A stretch of DNA of 54,853 nt from Planctomycetota bacterium (GTDB taxonomy: Bacteria > Planctomycetota > UBA11346). The notes beneath the pieces are model-generated. The model was given only the letters and a program-made list of their open reading frames with translations. It was not told the DNA's origin and did not search any database. The DNA lies in contig JACDEI010000010.1 in NCBI GenBank assembly GCA_013816485.1, positions 1 through 54,853 of the forward strand, given 5' to 3'. Made by a program: the position numbers and the translations under genes. Below are positions 15,883-33,335 of this stretch, piece by piece (position 1 is the stretch's first letter; each line of letters starts with the position of its first letter).

Positions 15883-16356
15883 TCAGATTCGGGCGAGCTC
15901 CAGGCGAGCGGCCCGGCGGTCGAGCTTGGCGGCCTGGTCGGTGCGTCCCTGGGCGCGCGTGACCAGCGCCAGCAGACGCCAAGCCCCGGCTTCGGTGCCG
16001 GCCAGGGCGACCAGCCGGCGGGCAGCTTGTTCGGCGGCAGCCAGATCGCCGCTCAGGTAGGCCTTGGCCACCTCGCGGAAGAGTGGTTGGATCGCGCTCA
16101 GGTCGCGTGATGAAGGCCGTTCGACCAGCATCCAGGCGATGGTCGCCACCAGCACGGCAGCAATCCACAGTCCCAGGCCACACCAGCCCACCGGGATGAT
16201 GGCGGCCGTCCCTGGACTGGTGAGCGCCACCGCGATCAGGCTGAGACCGGCGGCGCCGAGCACCGCCGGGACCGCCGGCCACACGCCCGGATGGCGCAGG
16301 AGCAGACCGCTGCCAGGCAGCACGGAGTTCAGCACGAGGGCGAGGTGGCGGTTCAC
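15883..16356 (-). CDS. Small membrane protein with C-terminal TPR-like helices
   Basis: A 157-residue protein not assignable to a named family. Two hydrophobic stretches (about residues 23-45 and 52-75) cross the membrane; the C-terminal part (FREVAKAYLSGDLAAAEQAARR, then GAWRLLALVTRAQGRTDQAAK) has the A/G spacing of one to two tetratricopeptide helical pairs. I chose the GTG at 16356 because the 27 codons before it look non-coding; an ATG at 16437 is the alternative. No clear ribosome-binding site precedes either. It lies between two signalling genes and is divergent from rsuA. Confidence 0.45.
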   Translation of the reverse strand: MNRHLALVLNSVLPGSGLLLRHPGVWPAVPAVLGAAGLSLIAVALTSPGTAAIIPVGWCGLGLWIAAVLVATIAWMLVERPSSRDLSAIQPLFREVAKAYLSGDLAAAEQAARRLVALAGTEAGAWRLLALVTRAQGRTDQAAKLDRRAARLELARI

Positions 16357-16444
16357 GGTGGATCTGGGCGGGACGCTAGCGCCGCAGGCAGCCCGATCAA
16401 TGCGACCGGATTGCCTCGCGGTGAGCGGCCGGAGCATCAGATCC

Positions 16445-17194
16445 GTGCCACGTCCAGAACCACTCGATTATTTCCTCGCTCGCCGTCGCGTCGGTACCTG
16501 GGCCGCGGTGCGTCGTCTGATCCAGACCTGCCACGTGCGCGTCGACGATGTGGTGTGCAAACACTACCGGCGGCAACTCGGCGCTACGTCGCGGGTGACG
16601 GTCGACGGCGCGGAGATCCCTGACGGTGAGGACACCGGCACGCTCATCTGTCACAAACCCGCAGGCGTCGCGTGCAGCCATGCGCCACAGGATGCGCCGC
16701 TGATCTATGATCTGGTGCCGGAGGCGTGGCGGCATGCGAACCTCCAGACCGTCGGGCGGCTCGATCGCGACACCACCGGACTCATCCTCTTCACCATCGA
16801 CGGCACCTGGGCGCAGCAGGTGGTCGAACCGCAGCACGCACGCTGGAAACGCTATCGCATCGCGTTCAGCGGGTCGCTGGCGGCGGACGCTGTGGTGCGG
16901 GTCGCTGCCGGCCTGCCGCTCAGTGGCGAGTCGACGCCGTGCCTGCCCGCCCGGTTGACGCTTGATGGAACAAGCGGTGACGGACTTGCGCTGGCGACGC
17001 TGGAAGTGAGCGAAGGACGGCATCATCAGGTGAAGCGCATGATCGACGCGCTCGGCGGCCGGGTCGAGCGCCTGCATCGTGATCGCATCGCTGAGTTGGA
17101 GTTGCCGCACGAACTGCTGCCGGGTGTCATGCGCCCGCTGTGTGCGGCAGAACGGGCAGCGCTCATGCAAACAGCAGGAGATCCCGGCGTGTAA
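16445..17194 (+). CDS. RsuA/RluB-family pseudouridine synthase
   Basis: A 249-residue rRNA pseudouridine synthase. An S4-like RNA-binding segment (LDYFLARRRVGTWAAVRRL, then VRVDD and VTVDG) is followed by the catalytic domain with the signature VGRLDRDTTGLILFT, whose Asp is the nucleophile, and the closing EGRHHQVKRMIDALGG. The GTG at 16445 puts the protein start just before the S4 helix and has GGAG ten bases upstream; an ATG at 16400 would add 15 unconserved residues. Whether it acts on 16S (RsuA) or 23S (RluB/RluE) rRNA cannot be decided. It ends in a bidirectional hairpin shared with the opposing kinase gene. Confidence 0.9.
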   Translation: MPRPEPLDYFLARRRVGTWAAVRRLIQTCHVRVDDVVCKHYRRQLGATSRVTVDGAEIPDGEDTGTLICHKPAGVACSHAPQDAPLIYDLVPEAWRHANLQTVGRLDRDTTGLILFTIDGTWAQQVVEPQHARWKRYRIAFSGSLAADAVVRVAAGLPLSGESTPCLPARLTLDGTSGDGLALATLEVSEGRHHQVKRMIDALGGRVERLHRDRIAELELPHELLPGVMRPLCAAERAALMQTAGDPGV

Positions 17195-17220
17195 ATTTCT
17201 GATCCTGGTGGATCAGAAAT
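17195..17220. terminator. Bidirectional hairpin between rsuA-like gene and kinase gene
   Basis: A perfect 11-bp stem (ATTTCTGATCC / GGATCAGAAAT, loop TGGT) starts on the base after the rsuA-like stop codon and contains the kinase stop codon (17213-17215) in its right arm. It serves two convergent genes. There is no clear T tract on either side, so the mechanism of termination is uncertain. Confidence 0.6.
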
Positions 17221-19411
17221 GCGTGTAATCGCCCTTCTGCGCCACCAGCACCTTGCCGCCGCAGTCGAGTTTGGTCCCAGGGGCGAGCGCCTTCCACGGC
17301 GTGGTCGTATCCCCGGACGGGCGCCAGATCCACTTGCCGTCGTAGCAGGCGACCTGGGTGGACGCGCGGGTGCGTGCGCCGGCGAGGGCGACCTGGGCGC
17401 CTGGGCCGCCGATAGTGACTTGGCGCAGCACCTGGACGTAGGCCATCTCGGGACGGTTCTCTGGACGGGTGATGACGATCGCGTCATAGCCGTGGCCGTG
17501 TTCGATGCCGCAGATCGCCGAGCCGGATGCTGGTGGCGCGCCGTCGAGCGCGGGTTGCGGATCGCTGCGCCGTGGCACCGGGCGTAGGCGCAGGACCACG
17601 ATGTTGGCGACCACCAGGACATTGTCGGTGTCGTTTTCCAGCGGCACCGATTGACCGGGTTTCACCGACACGCCGTCGAGCATGGTGCCGTTGGGGCTGC
17701 CCTGGTCGTCGACCACGCAATGGTTCTCCACCGCATCGTACCGCAGGCAGAGGTGGTTGCGGCTGATGCGTTGCAGGTTGTCCTTGTGGGTCGCGACCGG
17801 GTAATAACGCAGGCAGAGATCCACCGGCGGTTCGCGCAGTTTGCCCATGGTCAGTTTCGGGCGTGCGAACAGCACCACGCCGCTGGGATCGCCCGCGTCG
17901 GCCGGCAACAGGCTCAGCCAATCGCCGGTGAGCGCGAGGTCGAGGCCACCATCGACGCGCTCCGGCAGTTTCGGTGCACTGTAGCGCGGTGATCCACTAC
18001 CCATCACCGCAGTGGCGAGCGTCTGCGTCCGGACGCAGTCCGGCCCACCGCCCGCGGACATCGCCCGCGTGGCCATGGTCGCCTGTGGCACGGCGGAGGG
18101 ATCATCGAGCGCCAGCAGATTGGCGGCGATGGTCATGATGTCGCCCGTCGACATCGGTATGGTCGGCTCGGCGTCGAGCAGGTCGGCGTTGCTGGCGGCG
18201 GCGGTGCTGCCACCGCGCAGATCGGCAACGATGGTCTGCTGTTCGGAGTTGCCGCTGAGGCTGGTCGCCACCGTCGGCATGTCGGCGGAGGGCGTGAACG
18301 CCGCGCCATCGCGACCGGAGAGGTCGCCCTGCCGGGTGTCCTCCTCGATCGCGCTCTTGGGTGTCAGACCGAGTTTGACCAGCACATTGGCGATGGCGGA
18401 GCGCAGTTCCTCGGGATCCTTGAAGCGTTTGCCGCGCTCCTTCTGCATGCAGGTCGCGATTATCTGCGCGGTTGGTTCGCCGATCGCCGGCCGCAGTTTG
18501 CGGATGTCAGGGATCGAGGCGGTGCAGTGCTTGTGCAGGACCTCTTGCAATTTTCCGTCGAACGGCGCGGCGCCGGCAAGGCAGTAGTAGAGCACCGCGC
18601 CGAGCGCGTAGATGTCGCTGCGGATGTCGAGGTTGGGATCGGTGACGATCTGTTCCGGTGACATGTAGAGCGGGCTGCCGACGATGGCGCCCTCCATGGT
18701 CAGCATCGTGCGGTTGGATTCGGTCGAACGCGCGATGCCGAAATCGGCGAGCATCGCCTGTCCCTGTTGATTGACGAAAATGTTCGGCGGTTTGATGTCG
18801 CGGTGGACCAAGCGGATGCGGTGCGCTTCTGCCAGACCGTCGGCGGCTTGATACAGGATCGCCAGCGCGAGACCTTCCGGCAGGCCACCACGGCGCTCGA
18901 CCAAGTCCTTCAGGTCGCCGCTGTCGACGTATTCCAGCACCATGTACGGCGTGCCGTCCTCGGCCTGCCCGCTGTCGAGACAGCGCACCACGTTGGGGTG
19001 CGTGAGCTGCATGGTGATCTTCGCTTCGCGTTCGAAGCGACGCATGAATTCGGTGCCGTGCGACTTGTCCATGCCCGGCGGCAGGCTCTTGCGCATGGTC
19101 TTGACCACCACCATTTCGTTTTTCGGCGAGCAGGCCAACCACACCGAGCCCATGCCGCCATCGGCGAGGTGGGCCAAGGGGATGTAGGGACCGAGGGGGC
19201 GGATCTCTGCCGATGGGATCAGCTCAAGCAATTGATTCGCCAAGTGGGCCGAAAGCCCATCACCGGCCTTCAACCAGCGCCGCAGGTCGTCGAGGTTGGC
19301 CAGCCCCTTCTGCTTAGCGTAATCCCCTAGTCGCTGGGCCGGACCGGCCGCCAGCAGGCGCCGCTTGCGCGCGACCTGCACCAGTGCGTCGATGATGACC
19401 TGTTGGTCCAT
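17213..19411 (-). CDS. Hanks-type Ser/Thr protein kinase with C-terminal FHA-like domains
   Basis: A 732-residue kinase with no membrane segment. After a 75-residue N-terminal helical part comes the catalytic domain (about 76-345) with the glycine loop ADGGMGSVW, Lys104, HRDIKPPN (Asp205), DFG at 223-225 and SPLYMSPEQ, so it should be active. A linker of about 150 residues is rich in Thr followed by hydrophobic residues (MPTVATS, QQTIVAD, EPTIPMS, TQTLATA). An FHA domain follows around 500-612 (RISRNH at 548, SPNGTML), and a second, degenerate FHA-like unit ends the protein (VTIGGPGAQVALAG). GAGGTGG precedes the ATG. It is divergent from the barrel/kinase cluster and near the FHA-GAF gene. 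Confidence 0.92.
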   Translation of the reverse strand: MDQQVIIDALVQVARKRRLLAAGPAQRLGDYAKQKGLANLDDLRRWLKAGDGLSAHLANQLLELIPSAEIRPLGPYIPLAHLADGGMGSVWLACSPKNEMVVVKTMRKSLPPGMDKSHGTEFMRRFEREAKITMQLTHPNVVRCLDSGQAEDGTPYMVLEYVDSGDLKDLVERRGGLPEGLALAILYQAADGLAEAHRIRLVHRDIKPPNIFVNQQGQAMLADFGIARSTESNRTMLTMEGAIVGSPLYMSPEQIVTDPNLDIRSDIYALGAVLYYCLAGAAPFDGKLQEVLHKHCTASIPDIRKLRPAIGEPTAQIIATCMQKERGKRFKDPEELRSAIANVLVKLGLTPKSAIEEDTRQGDLSGRDGAAFTPSADMPTVATSLSGNSEQQTIVADLRGGSTAAASNADLLDAEPTIPMSTGDIMTIAANLLALDDPSAVPQATMATRAMSAGGGPDCVRTQTLATAVMGSGSPRYSAPKLPERVDGGLDLALTGDWLSLLPADAGDPSGVVLFARPKLTMGKLREPPVDLCLRYYPVATHKDNLQRISRNHLCLRYDAVENHCVVDDQGSPNGTMLDGVSVKPGQSVPLENDTDNVLVVANIVVLRLRPVPRRSDPQPALDGAPPASGSAICGIEHGHGYDAIVITRPENRPEMAYVQVLRQVTIGGPGAQVALAGARTRASTQVACYDGKWIWRPSGDTTTPWKALAPGTKLDCGGKVLVAQKGDYTHF

Positions 19412-19692
19412 GGGAAAGCCCACCTCGCATCTGCGATGTCTGGAATGGCGCCGGAGTCTGCAAGCCAGCGGCAAGCGGGGCAAGCAGCTAAACCGAGGTC
19501 GGGAGGGTGGTTTCGGTATGGTGCGGGCGCTCTGCTTCGATGTCTGACAGCACGCAGGTGCAGGGAAAGGCATTGATGGCCGACCTGCGTGGGCTAGACC
19601 GTACCGCACCGTCCGTTCCATCACTGGTGAAAGTACACTTAGGATGGAACGCGCCACGAACGTGCGTTTCTGCACCCAGCGCCTGGAACTCC

Positions 19693-20382
19693 ATGCCTGC
19701 TCCCGTCCCGTTTTGTCTTCCCAGGCATGTCGCTCGTCCGTTGCTGACGTGTCTGGGGGTTTTCCTAGTGGCTCCGGCACTGATCCCGGAACTCGCGGCC
19801 GCGGAGCTGGTGGTCCGCAACCTCTATGCCGACCTGGAATTGCTGCCGGCGGATTTCGATTACGAGCTCGACGACGGAGTATTGACCCGTTCGGGTTCGG
19901 ACTCCTTTGATCAGGTCATCGGTCTGGCGGTCGGCGCGCGCTATTCGTTCGCCAGCACTGGTGATTCGCATGGTTTCCTCATCGGTGGCCAAGTGACTGT
20001 GGCGCAGGGCACGTACGGCAGCGTTGGCCACCTGACGGACTACGGCTTGCGCGTCGAGGGCGGCTACGGGTACGCCATCAGCGATTCCTGGATGCTGAAC
20101 CTGTTGCTGCGCGGCGGTTACGGCTGGGCCACCTTCGACATGACCGACAATGTCAATTTCTCGGCGGTGTCGCTCTCGGGTTCCGGCATTACCTACGGTG
20201 CGGCGGTTGGCCTCGACTATGTGGTGTCGGACAACTGGCAGATCAGCGTCAGCGGTGGATGGCAGACGACCAGTTACGACCTCAGTGGCGCGGGAGTTGA
20301 CGCCACCGTCGACCGGGCGGGTTTCTGCGCGAGCCTGGGCTTCCTCTACCGCCTCTCCAACCAACCCAGTCCGCTGGAGTGA
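19693..20382 (+). CDS. Outer-membrane beta-barrel-like protein
   Basis: A 229-residue exported protein. A long N-terminal region with hydrophobic core (LLTCLGVFLVAPALIPELAAA) acts as signal peptide. The mature part alternates polar and aromatic residues in strands separated by Gly/Asp turns (YGLRVEGGYGYAISDSWMLNLLLRGGYGW, shown here in parts: YGLRVEGGYGY and WMLNLLLRGGYGW), as in small eight-stranded OmpA/OmpX-like barrels; the last strand ends FLYRLSNQ. The start at 19693 was chosen because earlier in-frame starts would give an unlikely 62-residue leader. The following kinase gene starts three bases after its stop codon, so the two are translationally coupled. Confidence 0.7.
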   Translation: MPAPVPFCLPRHVARPLLTCLGVFLVAPALIPELAAAELVVRNLYADLELLPADFDYELDDGVLTRSGSDSFDQVIGLAVGARYSFASTGDSHGFLIGGQVTVAQGTYGSVGHLTDYGLRVEGGYGYAISDSWMLNLLLRGGYGWATFDMTDNVNFSAVSLSGSGITYGAAVGLDYVVSDNWQISVSGGWQTTSYDLSGAGVDATVDRAGFCASLGFLYRLSNQPSPLE

Positions 20383-20385
20383 GCC

Positions 20386-23300
20386 ATGTCGACCGACCAG
20401 GACCAACCGAGCGGCGAGCAGCCACCCAAAACCCCGCAGCCGAAGCGCCCCTCGATCGGCACCGATCCGACGATGCCGATCTCCTTGCGGCGTGCTGCCA
20501 CGCCACCGCTGTCGGCAGTGGAGCCGGAACCAGAAGTCGAGGTCCCGCCAGTTCCTCCGGCAGCGTCCGGCGCCCCTGAAGACTGGGCCGGTTCCGAGCA
20601 GACCCTGGTCGGCATGGCTGCGCCGGAGTCGAGCGAAAGCGACCGTCAGCCGATCGTGGTGGTCGACGATGATTCATCGAACTGGCTGGGCGCGGAAAAG
20701 ACCGCGCTGCCGGCCAGCCGTCCGGTGGGTGGAACCGAGGACGACGATTCCAGTTGGATCGGCAAGGATCAGACGCTGGTCGGTGGCGCGATTCCCGTCG
20801 CCAAACCGGTGGCTGGCGGCAATGCCGACGATTGGGTCGGTCGCGATGCCACCATCATCGGCACTCCGGCTCCGTCGGGTCGCACGCCGAATCCACCAAG
20901 TGGCATCACCACCGGAGGCAGTCCGCGCCGATCGACCCAGTCATCGATGGATGACGGTTGGCATCTCAAGGGCCGTCAGGGTCCGCTCACCGGCAAGACC
21001 ATCGGCGACTATGAAGTTGGCGGCATCCTGGGTGAAGGCGGCATGGGCACGGTCTACCGCGCCAAGCAGGTCTCGCTCAAACGCCGTGTCGCGCTCAAGG
21101 TCCTGCCGCCGAATCTGTCGTCGAATCCGCAGATGCGTCAGCGTTTTGAGCAGGAGGCGCACACCGCGTCGTTGCTCAACTCGCCACATGTAGTGCAGGT
21201 CATCACCGCCGGTAGCCATGATGAGATGGTCTACTTCGTCATGGAATTCGTCGAGGGCACGGATCTGTCGGAGAAGATCCGTGAGAAGACCGACGCGGCG
21301 CAACTCTTCACGCCCGATGAAGCAGCAAGCTTCGTGATCCAGGCCGCGCGTGGCTTGGCGGAAGCGGGCAAACACAACATCGTCCACCGCGACATCAAAC
21401 CCGCCAACTTGATGATCACCACCAAGGGCGTGGTGAAGATCGCCGACTTCGGCATCAGCAAGATCGCCGGTGAACACGGCATGACCATGACCGGCACCGC
21501 GGTCGGTACGCCGGCCTATTGTTCACCGGAACAGGGCCGTGGCGATCAGGTCGATGTGCGTGCCGACATCTATTCGCTCGGCGTGGTGTTCTATGAACTG
21601 CTCACTGGCCGTAAGCCGTTTGATGGCTCGACCGCCAACGCGCTGATCTACCAGCACAACTACGCCGAGCCGACGCTCATCACCGCGCTGCGCGCAGAGG
21701 TGCCGGACGCCTACCAAGCGGTGGCGCTCAAATGTCTGCAGAAAGATCCGGCGAAACGTTATCAGGACGCCGGCGAACTGGTATCCGACCTGGAGCGCGT
21801 GCGCGCGGGTTCCGCGCCGATGACCGCGCTGATGAACGCCTTCGGCACCGGTGCCGACGAGGCGATGCGCCGCCTGGGCATCAAGCAGCGCAAGATCTGG
21901 CCCTACATCACTGCCGCGCTGGTGCTGGTGGCGGTGATCGCCAGCATCGTGATCTGGCAGACGCGTCAGACCGCCGAGCAGCAGACCATCGCGGGTGAGA
22001 TCGCACGCTTGCGTGGCAACCTCGCGGTGCTCGACCGTGCAGAACCGGTGAGCAAGGGTAGTCGCGATGATCTCGTCGCGCTCGACGATCTGATCGACGG
22101 CGAGGACGCCGACCTGACGCGTTGGCAGGGCAAGTTCTCGCGCGTCGAGCAGCTCCAGGGGCGCTTGGCTCGTCTTGATGCCGCCGAACTGCCGTCCGCC
22201 ACGTTGCGTACGGAATCGGCGGCCGATCTGGAACGGTATCGTGAAGACGTCGGCAGTGCCGGTGAGGACGTGGTGCGTTGGCAGGCGAAACTCGATGCCG
22301 CTCGTGATGCCGCCACCGCCTTGCGTACGACCCTCGCGGAACTCGATCAGACCCCGGTGGTCAGCAACGCCATGGCGGAGCGCCTGACGCCGCCGCTGGG
22401 TCAGCTCACCACCCTGGTCGGCGATCAGGATGAGGACGTGAAACGCTGGCAGGGCCGGATCGGCGCGAGCAAAGACCGCGCTGGCACACTGCGCGCGAAC
22501 CTCGCCGCCCTCGACAAGGCCAATGTGGTGCTGACCGAAGCGCAGCTCGTCGCCCTCGGACAGGACCTCGCTGCACTGCGTACCATCGTCGGCAATGAAG
22601 ATGCTGGCGTGCGTGGTTGGGACACCGCGCTGACGGCGCGGCGCGAGACCATCGCCGGCCTGCGCAAGAACCTCGCCCGGCTCGATGCGGTGGAATGGGC
22701 GACCACCTCGCTCCAGAGCGCCTTGGCTGGCGACATCGCGGTGTTCAGCACGGTTGCAGATGCCAACGATCCAGATCTCAAACGCTGGACCAGGAAGCTG
22801 ACGGAATCGGAGGAACGCATCGCCGGCCTGCGCAAGAACCTCGCCCGGCTTGATCGCCCAGAGGCCTTGACCCTGACTGAGCAGCAACAGGTCGAGGAAC
22901 AACTCACGGCCTACCGCGCTCTGGTCAGTCCCGATGACGGTCAGCTCCAGGCCTGGACCGCCCGCTTGCGCGCTGAACGCGACGCGGTGGCGGCGATGAC
23001 CGCGACCCTGGTGCGATTCGACGACGCCACCCGCATGACGGTGGTGGAACTCGATGCCACCACCAAGGCAGTGACGACCCTGGGTACGCTCGGCGCCTTG
23101 GCCGAAGCCCGTCAGCGGCTCTATGAACGCCGGCTGTCGGAAGAGCAGCAGGCACTCGAAGCGCTGCGCCAATCGCTGCGCGCACGCGATGGCGCGTCGG
23201 TGACCATCGATCAGCAACTGGTCGACGACCTCAACCTGCTCGCGCGTCTGGCGGGTGAAGGTGATGACGACGTCAAACGCTGGCGTGGTCGGGTGAACGA

Positions 23301-24675
23301 TTACGAGCGCCTGCGCGCTGCGCTGGTGTCGCTCGATCAGCCCGCACCGTTGCCGGAAGAAGTCGGCAAGTTGCTAGATGCCTTTGCCGCCATCGTCGGG
23401 CCGGGATCCGCGGAGGTGCGGCGTTGGCGGGCCAAGCTGGTCCGCATCGCCAGCCTGCGTGAAAGTCTCGCGCCGCTCGATCGCGTCGAACCGTTGCCGG
23501 AGAATGCCTTGGCCGATGCCCAGGCACTGGTCGGCGAGGTCGGTCCGCAGGAAGCGCAGGCCAAACGCTGGTTGGCCAAGGCACAACGGGTCGGCGAACT
23601 GATCACCACGTTGGGGCAGGAATTGAACGGTGCCTATGTGCTGCCCGAGCGTTCGCCGCGTCATCGCGATGACCTGGTGGCCCTGGTCGGCCTGAAGGAC
23701 GACCAGGTTGCACGTCTCGCGACGCGTGTGGCGATCCTGATCGGTCCCGGTCGTCCGGCGTGGGCTTCCGCCGCCGGGCGTGACGAGTTCGGTCTGTGGG
23801 CCGAGCTGACCATCAACGGCGTGACGCAGCGGCTGCGCTACATCCCCGCCGGCACCTTTGTCATGGGCAGCCCGGAGGACGAATACGGCCACGAGAAGGA
23901 CGAGACCCAGGTGCGCGTCACCCTCAGCCGATCCTTCTGGCTGGCGGATACCGAAAGCACCCAGGGTTTCTGGGCCGCGGTAGCGGGAATCGACGACAGC
24001 CGTTTCAAAGGCCTGGAAAATCCGGTCGAACGCATCTCATGGGATGATGCCAAGGCTTTCTGCGTCGCGTTGAGCACGCAGATCCCCGGACTGCGTGCGC
24101 GTCTGCCGACGGAAGCCGAATGGGAGTACGCCTGCCGCGCTGGTGTGACCGCACCGTTCGCCGGCCACCAGGGTGCGGTGGGCAACGACAAGCTCGACAC
24201 CATCGCGTGGTTCGCTGGCCTGACCGCTTCCACCCAGGGCGTCAAACGCCGCTTCGGCAATGCCCTCGCGCTGTTCGACATGCACGGCAACGTGTGGGAA
24301 TGGTGCGAGGATCGTTACGGCACCTATTCGCCGACCGCGGTCACTGATCCGATCGGACGCGAGCAGGAGACCCGCGTTGCGCGCGGTGGTTCCTTCGGTG
24401 ATCGCCCCGATCGTCTACGCGCGGCCAACCGCCTCGCGGTGCGACCGGACATGCGCACGCTCTACCTGGGCATGCGCCTTGCTGTCGCGGTTGATTGGCC
24501 GGAGGGCCAGGAACCGGTGATGGGCAACGCGGGTTTGCTGCCGGCGGCTGCCTCTGCGGCATCACCGGCGGCATCACCGGCGGCTGCCATCCCGGTGGGG
24601 GAAGCTCCTGCCGCGACGCCCGCCAGCGAACCCGCTGCGACCAAGCTCCCTGTCGAAGCGACCAAGGAACCCTGA
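20386..24675 (+). CDS. Membrane Ser/Thr kinase with ~54-residue repeat arm and SUMF1-like domain
   Basis: A 1429-residue fusion. Residues 1-205 are a disordered, Pro-rich tail with four exactly spaced motifs W-x-G-x-[DE]-x-T (Trp67, 100, 124, 150; Thr73, 106, 130, 156). Residues about 206-475 are an intact kinase (GEGGMGTVY, Lys238, HRDIKPAN with Asp337, DFG 354-356, GTPAYCSPEQ). A single transmembrane helix spans about 506-525. Outside follow about eleven repeats of roughly 54 residues (consensus LRxNLAxLDxAE ... DxDVKRWxGKL) to about residue 1120. A SUMF1/FGE-like domain (1140-1370) has IPAGTFVMGS, LPTEAEWEYACRAG and MHGNVWEW but RGGSFGDRPDRLRAANR lacks the FGE active-site cysteines. An Ala/Pro tail ends it. 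GGAG precedes the ATG. It is the core of a five-gene plus-strand run. Confidence 0.93.
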   Translation: MSTDQDQPSGEQPPKTPQPKRPSIGTDPTMPISLRRAATPPLSAVEPEPEVEVPPVPPAASGAPEDWAGSEQTLVGMAAPESSESDRQPIVVVDDDSSNWLGAEKTALPASRPVGGTEDDDSSWIGKDQTLVGGAIPVAKPVAGGNADDWVGRDATIIGTPAPSGRTPNPPSGITTGGSPRRSTQSSMDDGWHLKGRQGPLTGKTIGDYEVGGILGEGGMGTVYRAKQVSLKRRVALKVLPPNLSSNPQMRQRFEQEAHTASLLNSPHVVQVITAGSHDEMVYFVMEFVEGTDLSEKIREKTDAAQLFTPDEAASFVIQAARGLAEAGKHNIVHRDIKPANLMITTKGVVKIADFGISKIAGEHGMTMTGTAVGTPAYCSPEQGRGDQVDVRADIYSLGVVFYELLTGRKPFDGSTANALIYQHNYAEPTLITALRAEVPDAYQAVALKCLQKDPAKRYQDAGELVSDLERVRAGSAPMTALMNAFGTGADEAMRRLGIKQRKIWPYITAALVLVAVIASIVIWQTRQTAEQQTIAGEIARLRGNLAVLDRAEPVSKGSRDDLVALDDLIDGEDADLTRWQGKFSRVEQLQGRLARLDAAELPSATLRTESAADLERYREDVGSAGEDVVRWQAKLDAARDAATALRTTLAELDQTPVVSNAMAERLTPPLGQLTTLVGDQDEDVKRWQGRIGASKDRAGTLRANLAALDKANVVLTEAQLVALGQDLAALRTIVGNEDAGVRGWDTALTARRETIAGLRKNLARLDAVEWATTSLQSALAGDIAVFSTVADANDPDLKRWTRKLTESEERIAGLRKNLARLDRPEALTLTEQQQVEEQLTAYRALVSPDDGQLQAWTARLRAERDAVAAMTATLVRFDDATRMTVVELDATTKAVTTLGTLGALAEARQRLYERRLSEEQQALEALRQSLRARDGASVTIDQQLVDDLNLLARLAGEGDDDVKRWRGRVNDYERLRAALVSLDQPAPLPEEVGKLLDAFAAIVGPGSAEVRRWRAKLVRIASLRESLAPLDRVEPLPENALADAQALVGEVGPQEAQAKRWLAKAQRVGELITTLGQELNGAYVLPERSPRHRDDLVALVGLKDDQVARLATRVAILIGPGRPAWASAAGRDEFGLWAELTINGVTQRLRYIPAGTFVMGSPEDEYGHEKDETQVRVTLSRSFWLADTESTQGFWAAVAGIDDSRFKGLENPVERISWDDAKAFCVALSTQIPGLRARLPTEAEWEYACRAGVTAPFAGHQGAVGNDKLDTIAWFAGLTASTQGVKRRFGNALALFDMHGNVWEWCEDRYGTYSPTAVTDPIGREQETRVARGGSFGDRPDRLRAANRLAVRPDMRTLYLGMRLAVAVDWPEGQEPVMGNAGLLPAAASAASPAASPAAAIPVGEAPAATPASEPAATKLPVEATKEP
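20578..20865 (+). other. Four W-x-G-x-[DE]-x-T motifs in the kinase tail
   Basis: Within the N-terminal tail, WAGSEQT, WLGAEKT, WIGKDQT and WVGRDAT recur at intervals of 24-33 residues with Trp and Thr always six apart; three are followed by LVG or IIG. The rest of the tail is not conserved between copies, so the motif itself is under constraint. The Thr in an acidic context with hydrophobic residues after it is a candidate phosphorylation and FHA docking site. Confidence 0.8.
21964..23745 (+). other. About eleven ~54-residue protein repeats
   Basis: Tandem helical repeats between the membrane helix and the SUMF1-like domain. Clear examples begin LRGNLAVLDRAEP, LRTTLAELDQTP, LRANLAALDKAN, LRKNLARLDAVE, LRKNLARLDRPE and LRESLAPLDRVEP, and end in a Trp-containing element (DLTRWQGKF, DVVRWQAKL, DVKRWQGRI, DLKRWTRKL, DVKRWRGRV, EVRRWRAKL). 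Units 7 and 11 are the most diverged. I do not recognise the repeat as a named family. Confidence 0.8.
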
Positions 24676-24780
24676 CGTGTTGGTGTCAATCCTTCGCCGT
24701 GGCGTTCAAGTCATCGGTGCGGCGGCCGCCCGCCAAGCATGCTCAGTGATGTGTCCATCCCTTGTGAGGAATGTGCGTCC

Positions 24781-33333
<8,553 letters not shown>

Positions 33334-33335
33334 TC

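Noticed and set aside
21523..23217. A 564-codon open frame on the minus strand opposite the kinase repeats
   Set aside because: It lies entirely antisense to a gene with clear domains; its composition (His/Arg/Gly-rich, no motifs) is that of a GC-rich shadow frame lengthened by the underlying protein repeats.
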